A stretch of 64,000 nucleotides of DNA from Calamus simplicifolius (taxonomy: Eukaryota > Streptophyta > Magnoliopsida > Arecales > Arecaceae). The stretch is taken from the NCBI GenBank assembly GCA_900491605.1, contig UESW01003904.1, positions 759,843 through 823,842 on the forward strand. Reading direction: 5' to 3'. This document shows positions 22,933 through 34,481 of this stretch, piece after piece. The stretch's first letter is position 1. The number at the start of each line of letters is the position of its first letter. A program made the translations under genes and the position numbers. Below the pieces are notes generated by a model that was not told the DNA's origin, ran no database searches, and worked only from the letters and a program-made list of their open reading frames with translations.

Positions 22933-24095
22933 CTAGCTAGCTCAGAGTGGTGTCCCTATAGCTGATGATTCAGATCCACCGATTCATACTCAGGTTCATA
23001 ATTGAAGACATATGTATTTAAATTTAATTTAATTACTTTTAAAATATATATTATTTATTTCTGTTGTTAATCATATACTGTAATATTGTAGGCCCCAGAC
23101 GCTGGCAGTGGTCACCATGCGAGACTTGAGTCAGTTGGTGAGGGCATGCTTGATCCAGTAGGCTTAAATGAACAGAATCGGGTATGAGTTTATGAATATG
23201 TTTTAAGTTTATTAATTTCTAAATAATCTAGTATATGTGGAAGAATGTATCGTACTCCATTTTCACAATTAATGTAGTGCCAATGCAGCACTGATAGAAG
23301 AATACATATGTTAATTGTTGGCACAGTAGAATTTGGTACAATTAGGTATATCACAAACGCAGGCCATCTTTGGAAAGAGTTGCAGGCCTCGTTGATGCCA
23401 GTGTTGAAAATTTTGGATGATGCATCAAAACACTCAGAATTTTGTTAACCAGAAATTTTTTGAAGATGAAGAGGTCACTTACTATTTTCATTTTATTTTT
23501 TCTTGGTATAGTACATTGATAAAGGGCATTTCCAATGTAACTTAACTACAGCTATTTACTTGGGACTACAAAGGACTCTTTGACTTCTCTTAATTAACAC
23601 AAATGCATAGATAAACTTAGAATTAAACTAATAAAAATTGCTTCAAAAGCATATTACATATCAACATTCTTCTCCTTAATATGCTGTTCTTGAACTCCAA
23701 GTAGCTCTCTAAAATGCTGAAACTTGTTTCTTGGAAATGCCTTTGTGAAGATAATTGCAATTTATTCTTCTTTAATTATATTTATATTTTATTGACTAAT
23801 AAATTTAATTTTTTGTTTCAGGTTGATTGACTGGTGCTGCATTGGGACAACTGTTTTCTTTATGTTTTTTCTTGAAAATTGTATTAGATCTTTTTTTTTT
23901 TGGATTGTAAATCAAAGACGTTGCAGATTTATTAATATAGATAAATTGTTTTTTTATTAGCTTATACTTTTATTGTGTGTGTACAATTTAATTTTAATAT
24001 TTAGTTTATATAATTTTGTAAAACAGGTATAGGTACCCAAACAAAAAAAATCCAATAACCAAAAACAAAACGAATTAGAAAAATAACAAAATCCA
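22933..24095. other. 3' interior of the CACTA element
   Basis: This is mostly AT-rich. A possible further TnpA exon-like piece lies at 23092-23185 after a TTGTAG acceptor, but no convincing frame emerges. A short Ty1/copia remnant lies at 23654-23760. Confidence 0.5.
23654..23760 (-). mobile_element. Ty1/copia pol C-terminal remnant nested in the CACTA element
   Basis: The minus-strand frame reads IAIIFTKAFPRNKFQHFRE, then LLGV and a stop at 23654-23656. This matches the conserved tail of copia RNase H (the D-I-F-T-K-A-L-P...F..LR..LG pattern). Only this end piece is visible; flanking AT-rich sequence may include LTR remnants. Confidence 0.6.
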
Positions 24096-24097
24096 GT

Positions 24098-24420
24098 ATT
24101 AGCGACCGCCTAGGCGGTCGCAAATGGCTTAAAAGGACGTCGCCATTGCTCCTTCAGAACAGAAAATAGAAAATAAAAAATAAAAAATATATAGTATTAG
24201 CGACCGCCTAGGCGGTCGCTAAAGGCCCTTCAGGCGGTCGCTAATAGTCAAATTCTGCCCCCCCCCAAAGCGGTCGCTCAAGCGGTTGCTAATACTATAG
24301 CGACCGCCATTGGCGGTCGCTAAAAGTCTTTAGCGACGAGTTTCTGGCGGCCAGCATGTGGCGGTTGCTAAGCGGTGCTTTTTAACTTTTAGCGACCGCC
24401 AGTGGCGGTCGCTAAAAATG
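24098..24420. repeat. 3' subterminal repeat array of the CACTA element
   Basis: Several copies of TTAGCGACCGCC plus a short spacer plus GGCGGTCGCTAA occur here, each a near-perfect palindrome. They mirror the 5' array but with CCTAGG, CATTGG or CAGTGG centres in place of TTGAGG. Confidence 0.88.
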
Positions 24421-24438
24421 TTTTTTCTACTAGTGTAA

Positions 24439-25164
24439 TGAGCCATAAAGCCATTCAAGGCATGCTGAAACTGTAGTCATGAAAATTCAGTGTCCCTAAT
24501 TATCATGGACTGGAACTGGGCCAGATGTGGATCAAATGGGTTTTATCACTCGACCCTTAATCAGTCATCCTACTGGGCTGCCTCTTAAAAGCAATGAACA
24601 ATGAACAATGGTTTTATGAACCATGCTCCTGCTCAGATTTTATGAACTAGATATCAGGAACCTTAAAGATGACAACTTTACTCAGGATTTATCATCATGA
24701 TTACCATCCACCATCTTGGGAAAGACATCTCAGAGTGACAGGGCATCAACATTTTAATTAGGTCCTTCCTTTGTTTCTTTACCTATTTTCACTCTCAGAA
24801 ACAAGACAGAAGCCTCTTTCCCATTCCAATTAATGAGGTTTGCAACCACTTCAAATTATCAGTTCAGTATGACAGAGCCAATGACTGCATTCAGGATGGG
24901 CATGGGAAGAAAGATTTAAGCATTAATTAGTCTAAGATATGGATAAAATAAATTTAAGATATGTTGTTGTGTGCTAAATGTGACTGAGTGTGGAAAATGA
25001 TGATAAACATTGGTCCCAGTAAATTGAGTGATCAGTAGAACAACAATTAAAGCAATCCCGATGTCTCTCAAAATTATATTAGTTTGCATTAATTGCTTTT
25101 GAGTTCGATCTCTTCAAATTTTAATATAATCTTGGACAACCTCAAAAATGAAATATCCTCTTAC
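24439..25164. other. Right remainder of the large ERdj3B intron
   Basis: This is intron sequence between the CACTA element and the second exon of the ERdj3B pseudogene. No coding frame or repeat was recognised. Confidence 0.5.
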
Positions 25165-25759
25165 CTGCTAAAAATGTCTTGGATGTTCATCATCCCAGTA
25201 CGACCACTGGCATGCTGGCTGCTTCACGCCCTCTTCGCCATACCGATCATAGATACTCCTCTTCTCACGATCCGACAGCACTTCGTAAGCTAAAAGCCAT
25301 AAATTTAAGCAAGAAGATGGTATTTTGAGCACAAAATGAGTGAAAAACTCTCGTAAATTTATAAGGAAAGAAAAGGGGAGGGGTCGGGCGATGAAGTTCC
25401 TAGTCAACAGAAGATGAGATTTTGAGTTCAGGTAAATCCAACGCATAGCTTTAGGAGGAGGAAGAGGAAGAGGAAGAGAAAAGGAAGTGATAACTAAACA
25501 TAAATCTCGATTCATACCATTGTTGATCTCCACGAATCTCTTGTTCGCCTCTTCGTTCCCAGGCCAGATTCTTATCGGGATGGTTCTTCAAAGCAAGCTT
25601 CCGGCCTGTAGGCCCTCCCTCTTGATCTGCTCCTCCGAAGCTCCCTTCGGAACTTGCAGCACATCATAATAATAGTTCTTCCTAAAGTCCCAAAAACCAC
25701 AAAAGGGGAGGAAAATACATCAAAACCCAAAGCGATTCGAAACCATCTCCGGAAACGGA

Positions 25760-25869
25760 CCAATGAGAAGGAAGGAATTGGTGTCAAGACCAATGGGAAC
25801 GGGACGCGTGTAAACGTGGCCACTGTTTTCCACCCCTGCCGTTACGCTGGTCCATCGGGTGGTGATTGG
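25760..25869 (-). promoter_or_regulatory. CCAAT-box cluster upstream of the ERdj3B pseudogene
   Basis: Four CCAAT/ATTGG boxes lie within 110 bp (25760-25764, 25777-25781, 25790-25794, 25865-25869), immediately upstream of the pseudogene's first exon. ER chaperone promoters often use CCAAT boxes within ER-stress elements, but I could not find a full CCAAT-N9-CCACG element here. Confidence 0.45.
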
Positions 25870-26332
25870 CTGATTTTTTTTTTTTCATAATGCCTTTTTA
25901 AAATATTTATCAGATAAAATCATTAGTTCGACTAATAATTTTATTTTATTCAAATTATAAAATAAAATAAAAACAAATTATAAAATAAAATAAAAACAAT
26001 CAGTTGAACTAGTGATTTTTATTTTTATTTTTGCATAAAATATTTTTCTATATATTATTTTTTTCTTTTTTCTTGCTCACAATTCGAATTTTTCTCTTTT
26101 TTTTAATTTTTGGGACTTTGAGAAATTGTCAATTGAACTAGTTTTATTTTTTTAAAAAGTTTTCTATTTTTTTTAATCTTTTCAAAATGTCAATCGTAGA
26201 CTAGTTATGCCAAAGTGGGCTCGAGTTAGTCAAGTTGACCATGCCATGCATGCATAATCAAGTTATACCGAGCTGTGAAGTAGCTATGTCATGCCATGAC
26301 ACGCATATGACCATTTACTAGACTTATGGCCT

Positions 26333-26366
<34 letters not shown>

Positions 26367-27204
26367 AGTTCTTCCCATCAAAACAAGCAAGAAAGGATGG
26401 AAGAGAGGAAATAATATGACAATAAGATAAGTTTTTCTATGAATAATCACATTATCATATGATTAGTTCATTGCTTAATTTGCACCGTACGTGGCCTTAT
26501 TTTGTTTAATTTGTCATAGGATTTATTCCTCCCTTCAACTTTTTAAACTTTTTTCTTTGATCATGATCACGAGTCCTTGTTATATTTCTTTGAAACTATG
26601 CTAATCTTATTTAAGTATCATAATCCCCTTTTAATTTTTCCATCATTGGCATAGTACAACACAGACCATGTTGTTGCTTGGACGTGCCATGCCTGCCCTG
26701 GACTAGATGTAGATTGCCAATCCCAAGCCATGCTATACCAGGCTTGAACTAGTTGTGCAGCCATGCCATGCCATGCCATTGGATCTTACCAAACCAAACC
26801 AAAAACATTGTATTTCTTTAAGCATCTCCAAAAAAAAAAAAAATCTTACAATATATATATATATATATATCTTAAGGTTTAGAAAATTTGAAAGGTTTAT
26901 TCAACGATATATTAGAACTTAAGATACTATAAAAAATGGGATTAGTTGTACCTTTGTGCTCTACCACATTATTTGTCCCAAGTGGCCAATGCATTTTACA
27001 TATCATTATAGAGAAGGGACCAATTTAGATATTAGATAGAAAGGAGAAGGGGTTATGGAACAAAGCTATACCATTAGTAAAAGTACTATAGCAATATCAT
27101 AGAATTGAATAGGTTATTGGGAAAAGGCGACAAACATGCAACATAGATATTATATGTTGTTTAGCTTAGGTTAGTAAAATTTTGGGGATGAATTTTTTTG
27201 AGGG
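25870..27204. other. AT-rich intergenic DNA
   Basis: No gene was recognised. It includes a TA/CA microsatellite at 26333-26367, another TA run near 26850-26870, and words such as CCATGCCATGCCATGCC near 26760. Confidence 0.5.
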
Positions 27205-28950
27205 ATGATGTGATGATCAGGACCTTGCTTGAGTTGTTCTCATGTGTTTTGTGTGCGTGAGTTCATATTCACGTCTTATGTTTTTACTTTATATCTCACT
27301 CTTTGATTTTTTATTATTTGTTTGACATTAAATGATGAATATGTGACAAACATGAGGCTTGAGGAAGATTTTTTTTTGCTAATAAAATTTCACATGATTA
27401 TGCATAATAAGAGCATTTTCATGATTATGCTTACTTAACATTAAAGTATGACTAAATTAAATATGTGTGTACTACTATTCTCTAATCTAAACTTAATCAA
27501 GGTTAGCTAAATTAACTTGAGATTAACATTTAAAAATTATATTTAAATGACCTATGACATATATAGATCAAAAAGATTCCTTGGGGATATAATAGTAAAA
27601 AGAACCTAGGTTTTGTTGGAATTAAAAGATTTCCTGAATGCATATTAGTAAGTGAGCATGAGACTTGATTGGAATTAGAAGATTCTTTAAGGACAACATG
27701 GTAAATGAACCTACACTTATTTAGAATAGAAAGATTGCTTGAGGGGTAAACTAGAAATTTACATCATAAGATATTATGTTTTAACCAATGAAGAGTCTCA
27801 CTTGGCAAAATCATGGAGGGGTGTGAGGGAATTGAAGTAAGTGGTCAAGAGAGAGAGAAAGCTTGAGTTGGATGGCTAGAAGGGGCTATCTTCGTTCATT
27901 TTCAACACCTTTGCCCCTCTTTGTGTTAAGAGAAAGAAGAGAAGAGAGAAAGGAAAAGAAAGCTAGGGTTTGCATTCAATCCACAATTTAAATTTTTGGA
28001 TATGCTTTCTTCATTCTACACACAAGGTAAATCGATTCATAACTTTGAATCATGTTAATTATGTTTTTTTAAGTATCCCATTGGCTGTTTAAGGCATGTT
28101 TTCAAATATCATATACTATTTTGTCTAATTTTGTATTATCTTGTTAATTTCTCTAATCAAATTCTTTATTTCACTAATTAATTAATTTAAATTCTGAATT
28201 TGTATTGTATTAGAAGTATTTGATGAATATTAGTGTTTTAAATAGCTTGTATGGCCTTCCACCTTCATGTTTTTTTTGAAATTGGCTGAGAAACTATGAT
28301 TTAGATATTTTTTGGGCAAATTCTTAGATTCATTTTCAAAAGGTCTTAATTTTTAATAAAATTGGGTGGACTTTGTTCTAATTGAAATTTATAATGTTTA
28401 GTTTCTATAGAAATAAATGGTACTCAAAAGTTTATTTAAGTTATGACTATTTTACAATTCATGAAAAAAAAATTTAATTTGAGAAAGTGACCAATCAATT
28501 GGAATGGGTTAAGCAAGTTAGGGCTTGGTGCCCTTAGGTAAAAAACTCTGAACCTCTATAAGGTTTACCACTCCTTATATGAGAAAAAGTTAGTTATGGT
28601 CTAGCTAGTATGAATTAGGGCAGGGCAGGTATTTTGCGTTAGGCATTCCATTATGTTAGCTGACAATTTGCTTGAATACTTGGTTTGGAACCTAAAATTG
28701 AAACTTTGGTTTTACAATGTTTATTTGGGTTTTGATGGTCTTGAAATGTTTATTTGGGTTTTGGTGTTCTTAAATTGAACTCCTAATAAGTTAAAAAGGA
28801 ACTTTTGAGTAGACACACCTTGACATGACCATAAATCATTAGTTTTCTTAACTTAGTATATGTTGAATTCTATTAGAACTGAGGTTAATTCTTCATATAT
28901 TAATTTTTTATATTTTTTTGAATAATTATACTAGGAGTATATGTACTTAT
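27205..28950 (+). mobile_element. Possible decayed gypsy LTR
   Basis: The plus strand reads TTTTGGGGATGAATTTTTTT just before TGTGATGATCAGGACCTTG near 27210. This is how the pol end and polypurine tract of Del/Tekay-type gypsy elements run into a 3' LTR that starts TGTGATGA. A GA-rich leader-like stretch lies near 27925-27965. The far end of the LTR and its mate were not found, so this is tentative. Confidence 0.35.
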
Positions 28951-28989
28951 TTAGGGTTTTCAATTGAGTCATTATACTATTTTTTTGTT

Positions 28990-29614
28990 TCAATTGAGTA
29001 TATCAACTTATGTAAGTTTTTTAATCAAGTATATTTTTAACGATGACTTGATGAACTATATGACGATCATTAATGATAATTTGAGTAGTTTTTTTTCTGA
29101 TTAAGTATATCAACTCGTAAAAAAATTTCAATTGAGTATACTAACTCATAAAAATTTTTAGTTAAGTATATTTGTTTAAGTCTAACAAGAATTTCTCATG
29201 AATGCATGACAAATCAATTAATTAAAAATTTTCATATATAAAATTTTGTGCATAATAAGCTAAAGGAGAAATATTATTATCTATTTGTACATAAAAAATC
29301 ATATGCATAAAAGGTTAAGTAGCAAAATAATAACTTTTCAATTACTCGACTAATGGTAAATGAATTAATGAGAAAAATACACTTCAAATATATATATTTT
29401 TTTATTTTATAGACTTTTTGATGCATTACTAATATATTTTTTTAAAAAAATTATGAGTTGATATACACAATTGAACAACTTTTATAAGTTTACGTACTCA
29501 ATTAAAAAAAACATATACTCAAGTCATCATTGATGACCATCATGCAGTTTGTCAAGTAATCGTTAATTGTCATAAAAAATATAATTGATTAAAAAACTTG
29601 CATGAGTTTCGATA

Positions 29615-29656
<42 letters not shown>
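28990..29656. repeat. Long foldback (inverted) repeat
   Basis: The left arm, about 28993-29150, is the imperfect reverse complement of the right arm, about 29457-29625, around a spacer of roughly 300 bp. Matching words include AAGTTTTTTAATCAAGTATA on the left against AATTGATTAAAAAACTTGCA on the right, and GATGACTTGATGAACTATAT against AGTTTGTCAAGTAATCGTTA. The right arm ends in a long TA microsatellite (29619-29656). This is the form of a MITE or foldback element; no target duplication was established. Confidence 0.7.
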
Positions 29657-29659
<3 letters not shown>

Positions 29660-30731
29660 ACTTAATTGAAAATTTAAAATAAGTTATGTACTTTTGTGAT
29701 TACCCTTATATTTTTTGAAATTAAAAAAAACTTAGAATAATATTTTGGCTAAATTTTGGTCTATTGAGCTTGTAAGCTGGCTCTCGTTTACCATTTTGCA
29801 GGGATTTTTCCTAAGCTTGATAGTGAAGTTTCTTTATCATGATGGTAGTTTTCTTTTGTTGTTTGGAAGACATTTGTTTTTATCTTTTGATGTAAATGTA
29901 GGTAAAATCTATAAATTTGGGTTTAAAAGTATGTCTGTAAAAGTGCTTTAAAAGACTAAAGGAAGTGAACCATTCCTTGAATTCATTATTAGTATGTATG
30001 TATATGTATATATGTATATATTATGTATTATATGCATGTATGTATGCATCAGTTGGACCCAACTACACTTGTATGTAGCCAAACTCAGATCCAATCATCC
30101 TTTTTACCCTTAGATCCATATGAATCATAGATTCGAAAGGTGAAAAAACTAGGGTGGCTTCGAAATTCATATGGATCAAAGTGTGGAAAGGGAGATCAGG
30201 GTCATTCTTTCTTTTTTTAGAATTTAGATTCAATATCGATTCTAATAAGACTAGCCTTATCATTGCTTATTACTACACATTAAGACAATCAACCTATCCA
30301 GAAATTTTTCACAATAATAAGGACCATTGACAATAGTACTCCTCCATGAAAGAGGAGTTTTGGTCTACATATATTGTCTGTGGCTATGCCATCTTGTCGT
30401 GCTAGCTTGGGCTTGTCATCATATCCTAGGGAGTGTGCTTAGGGTTATATGGAAATGCTATGTTAGTTGCTATATCGAGATCTTGATATCATCATGCTAT
30501 TTTGATTGATTTGAGGTGTTATCTTGCTTGAGAATATTATTATTTATTTTAAAATTATAGATGATCAACATAGAGCATAAAGGTTTCATCGAATAACTAA
30601 ATTTATTGATGGATCAGCAGCTTAAGAGCTTGAGAGCATCAACAACTTGAAAGCATTAGAAGAGATATATTCATACTACTCCAAGCTAATGGAACATTCA
30701 ACTAATCCTTCAGAAAGGGCAAACTGAATTT
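29657..30731. other. AT-rich intergenic DNA
   Basis: No gene was recognised. It includes a TATG/TATA-rich simple stretch near 29995-30050. Confidence 0.5.
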
Positions 30732-31030
30732 ATGTGCTCTTACACGATGAAAGTATTTAGCAGCAGTAGTTTCCTTATGCTATATCTAGGAAGAACAAAT
30801 AGGTTAGCTTCTCGGATTTGTAAAAGGTCTGCTACTATCATATTTTGTGGCAATGAAAATTCTTTAGATGTCAAAGGATGGATAAAAAGAGTGAAGATTC
30901 CTTTAGATAGGGATGAAAAAAAGAGTGAAGATAGAGGCTTTAAAACGTGCCAACTCGTTATGTTTGCTACTTTTATACTTGAAGAGGAAACTAAAGATTG
31001 GTGGAGGCTAGAGGTTGCAAAAAGGGTGTG
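30732..31030 (+). mobile_element. Decayed Ty3/gypsy gag remnant
   Basis: A 99-codon plus frame ends KTCQLVMFATFILEEETKDW followed by WRLE, matching the gag core of Tekay/Del-type gypsy elements (a hydrophobic FA.FMLEGEA..WWR-like block). The upstream part reads DVKGWIKRVKI, matching the WI..ME.IF-like segment. The rest of gag and pol is not recognisable in the following sequence. It could belong to the same dead element as the LTR-like stretch at 27205. Confidence 0.6.
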
Positions 31031-33300
31031 ATGCACCTCTTAATAGCTAGGATGACTTCAAACCATGACAATATCAAGATCTACAATTTAATTATAACAT
31101 AATCAACACTAAATATATATTATAATTTGGGACACCTACGATATTATTTCAAGTTTTTCTATATCCTTTTTCAGGATCTCCTTTCATGTTGTATAAAGTC
31201 TTTCGTTTTATTAATTCAAATCTCTTAACAATGCATTGCACTATTTTTCCAAGTCGAGGAGATCACACCAAAACCTTTTCTAACACCATCTCTATCACAG
31301 GTGTGCAAAGGCATATTTTTAATGATTAAAGGCCTTTTCTTAATGATAAAAGTCAAAAGAATCATTTTCCACTAAGGTATGATTGGATGTGTAGTCTTCC
31401 TGTTAAAGATATTGCAACTAAGTTGGTATCATTACTATGATGCTATGATGATACCAGTCTGTAATATATCTTAAGAAAACTTAGGAATAAAACTCAATAT
31501 TAAGGAATAGCAAAAATCTTGCACACTATGGACTCAGTACAATTAGATGTTCAAAAGGAAGATAAGAATAGAAACTCTTATAATAATGTGCTTTTGGTGA
31601 TTAGATTTTGGAAGAATACAAAAGGTGTGGATCTACTATCTTGTAGACTTACCTTAGATAGAGAATGCACTACTAAATTTGTTAAACTTCAATCTGGATC
31701 TGGATTGCTGGAACATAAACTTGGAAAGGAAATTATGGAAACATAACAATAAATGATATACTACCATGGATTGAATTATCAAAACCTATATACAAGTTAG
31801 AAGCAATGCTTTGTATACTGTTTCGTATTTCCCAAGGGCTATAAATATTTGGAAGATCAATTGATACGCATGTAGAGGGCTCAGGCTTTGTCCAACCTAA
31901 TATTATGGGGAAATGAGAATAGATATAGGAGGTAGGTATTTGCTGAATAAGAATTTCTTACAAAGGATAATAAAAAAAATGAGTATACAATATATCAAAA
32001 AGTTGGCAATATTTCTTTCTTTTGGATGAATATTTTGCGATCAATTATGACAATGAATAAATTCCATTAGGAGTGCACAACCTAATTGTTGGGACTAACA
32101 AGTTGGATGTATTAGATTGTAGCTTTTAAAAACTTTAGAATCATTTTATTCATTGTCAAAGTTTTTCAAAACATTTTAAAAATCATACTATATTATATTA
32201 TGTATATACTATTATAAAATAATATATTAATTTATATATAAAAAATATTATACTATATTATATTGAAAGAAATAAAATGAGGTCAAAGAATTTTTAGCAC
32301 TAGCAAATTTTTTTGTGAGATCAAAAAAAGTTAAAGTGTTATACTTTTAATGTAAAAAAATTTGATGGAAGGTGAGAATATATGTGAGATTCACTATTTT
32401 TTGAGTTAAACATCAAAGAATTAGAAAAGTATACGCACGACCAAAACGAGTAGAAAAAGCAATAAAGAGCATTACTTTCTCTTCACTAATGAAGGTTTGA
32501 TTTAGTTAGGCAAATTTATTGTGTTCAATATGGTACTCCACTTGAATATAGATATAATTATTTTATATTAAAACATTTTGAGTATAATTAGATTTATTGA
32601 TTAAAATAATAATATTAGTAAATAATGTCAATAATCCTTTAGATAAATTTATATAATAAATAAAGAAGTACTTATGAGGATGAACCATTAGGTTGACATA
32701 GATTCCAACGAATGAATTATGAATATAGTATTCAACATAGATGACTTGTGCTGGATAGTTTTGAATATGATGATAACTTTCAAAGGAAACTTCATATAGG
32801 TAAGAGAATTTAGGTTCATTTTAAAAATAGTATTATTTAATAATATCAATAACTTTTTATATAAAATTATACTACAAATATATGTATTTGTATATGGAAT
32901 GAGCAAGACCTCCAATTGATAGCACTATTTTACTTTTCTGTTTGGCCTAGTTTAATTTGTTATTGGAATAAAATTGAATGATTTTTCTGATTAAGATATG
33001 TCTTGGACCTAAACTAACATATTTCAGACACATTATAATTATTTTAATATTAAGTGTGCATGCATGCGCATGTATATATATAAAGTAAAGTGGTTATAAG
33101 TTACAGTTTTATCAATTTTTATATTAGTACAGTATATTAGTAATAATATCTCATAAGGAAAATTGAAGCTCATATCCTCTTTGTTTGTGCATTTAGATAA
33201 CTTTATATAAATGTAAAGTTGTAACTTATACTTAGTGTTGCAATATAGTTAAGAAAGATGAGGGAGTGAATACTTTAATACTTTCTCTTCATTTCCACCG
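31031..33300. other. AT-rich intergenic DNA with no recognised feature
   Basis: This is probably old retroelement debris. The short open frame at 31519-31746 shows no clear family match. No RNA gene was seen. Confidence 0.45.
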
Positions 33301-33304
33301 CTAT

Positions 33305-33580
33305 CAACTCATATAATAGTAAGCAAGTAATATAATTAGCCCATTTTTTATTTTTAGGTTGGACTTAGAAGTAAGACCTCAAATGACATTTTTGCTATAT
33401 CATTAGCTGATTTACTCTACAACTCATCCTAAGATGCACTCTATCTCTCCCTACACCTTCTATGAAAAAATCCTAATGATATTTTCTTTTTTAGCCCAAG
33501 CCTTCGTATATGGTTTACACATCTATAATAGCAAATGCATGTCGACACTCGATGATACACCCATTCTTTAGAATATTTTA
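33305..33580. repeat. Dispersed repeat, copy A (partner at 45570-45950)
   Basis: 33361-33470, read on the minus strand, aligns well with 45790-45905 on the plus strand (shared words include GATGAGTTGTA, AGCTAATGAT, AGCAAAAATGT, ATTTGAGGTCTTACTTCTAA). A second shared block (TATAATAGCAAATG near 33524 and 45624) is in the same orientation in both, so the copies are rearranged relative to each other. Confidence 0.75.
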
Positions 33581-34331
33581 ACCAAGTAATTCAAACAAAT
33601 TCAACCAAAAAATGGATCTTAGTAAAACTCTTTTCATCAACTTTTTTTTTCAAAAAAAATCAAATAAATACTTTTAGATGATGTTTATTCTAACACATAA
33701 AAGGATGGCTTTATAAATGTGCTGTGCTGAAAGAAGGAATGGCACATTTGCATCAACTTTGAAGCTAATTTGAAAATTAATAGGCCAATAATTTTCTATG
33801 TGTGTCTTATTTATAATCCTAACTTCAAAGATGACCTTAACTCATTTATTAATCAAACAATATTAGAAGAGATTGTTGGTTTGGCCTTTGTTCTGAATTC
33901 TATTGGCAACTAAAATTACATAAATACTTTTTTTGAAATTATGTAAAATTTCTTATTTGCAAAATTAAACCCCATATGAATGACACCAGCCATAAAATGA
34001 CAGCTACCCTAACAGTAAGCATCAATATTATAAAAATAAAAATTATAAATTGTGATAGTAAATAATAGCATTATTAATTAATAATATTTAACATGTATTT
34101 TTGTATGTGAAGAAGATAAGAGGAAAAAATTATAAGATAAAATTACAAATAAAATATATCATTTAAATCAAATAAAAATAAATATTAAATAATAATCATT
34201 ATAATAATATTATTATAAATTTATTAAATCTATAATTTAATGATACTATAAATTTATGATCGCCTTAGGATGGAAGGAAGCCCAGCCCACGCCGATGGGA
34301 GACTGACACAGCGGAACGTTCTCCTCTTTTC
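33581..34331. other. AT-rich DNA upstream of AMSH3
   Basis: This is very AT-rich up to about 34255, then switches abruptly to GC-rich gene-proximal sequence. No TATA box at a convincing distance was seen. Confidence 0.45.
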
Positions 34332-34352
34332 CTCTCTCTCTCTCTCTCTCTC
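34332..34352 (+). repeat. CT microsatellite in the probable AMSH3 5' UTR
   Basis: An uninterrupted CT run lies about 130 bp upstream of the AMSH3 ATG. CT-rich tracts are common in plant 5' UTRs and core promoters. Confidence 0.8.
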
Positions 34353-34481
34353 CCTTCTAAAACTAGCACCTCTCCGTCCGTCAGCTCGTCGGTAAGGTAT
34401 TGGGAACCGTGGAGAAGACGAAAGCCTTCGCCGGAGCGCCGCCGAAGACCGCCGGCCATCGCCAGAGAAAGACAGGTCGCG

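Larger units (their letters stand above)
14561..24435 (+). mobile_element. Complete CACTA (En/Spm) DNA transposon, 9,875 bp
   Basis: The left end is CACTACTAGA at 14561 and the right end is TCTACTAGTG at 24426-24435, the typical CACTA terminal inverted repeats. Both ends are flanked by TAA (14558-14560 and 24436-24438), the 3-bp target duplication expected for this superfamily. Palindromic subterminal repeats lie inside both ends. The interior holds a TnpD-type (tnp2, Transposase_21) gene and a TnpA-like (Transposase_24) gene, both on the plus strand and both broken. It sits inside an intron of the ERdj3B pseudogene. The ends look mobile, but self-encoded transposase is disrupted, so it is probably non-autonomous as assembled. 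Confidence 0.93.
11533..25746 (-). pseudogene. ERDJ3B: ERdj3B-type DnaJ co-chaperone pseudogene, split by a CACTA transposon
   Basis: ERdj3B is an ER-lumen J-protein that delivers clients to BiP. Seven exons are visible on the minus strand: 25746-25518 (hydrophobic leader remnant, then KNYYYDVLQVPKGASEEQIK and NHPDKN with the HPD motif), 25289-25165 (AYEVLSDREKRSIYDRYGEE), 12887-12773 (SFFGDG, DDVVVELDATLEDLYMGGSL), 12382-12266 (VWREKN, KPAPGKRRCNCRNE), 12043-11957 (VCEQCPNVKFEREGYLITVD), 11768-11709 (ELLFYEDGEP) and 11609-11533 (FKIRTAPHEHF). All junctions have GT-AG signals and matching phases. Lesions: an in-frame TGA near codon 9 of the leader, 4-bp insertions in both first exons, a TGA at 12290-12292 where the family has Gly, a one-base deletion in the last exon, and no 3' exons. 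The 12.3-kb intron between the second and third exon holds the CACTA element. Confidence 0.88.

Noticed and set aside
25572..25823. An 83-codon minus-strand frame starting MATFTRVPFPLV over the ERdj3B first exon
   Set aside because: It is out of frame with the J-domain reading and results from the shifted frame across the exon.
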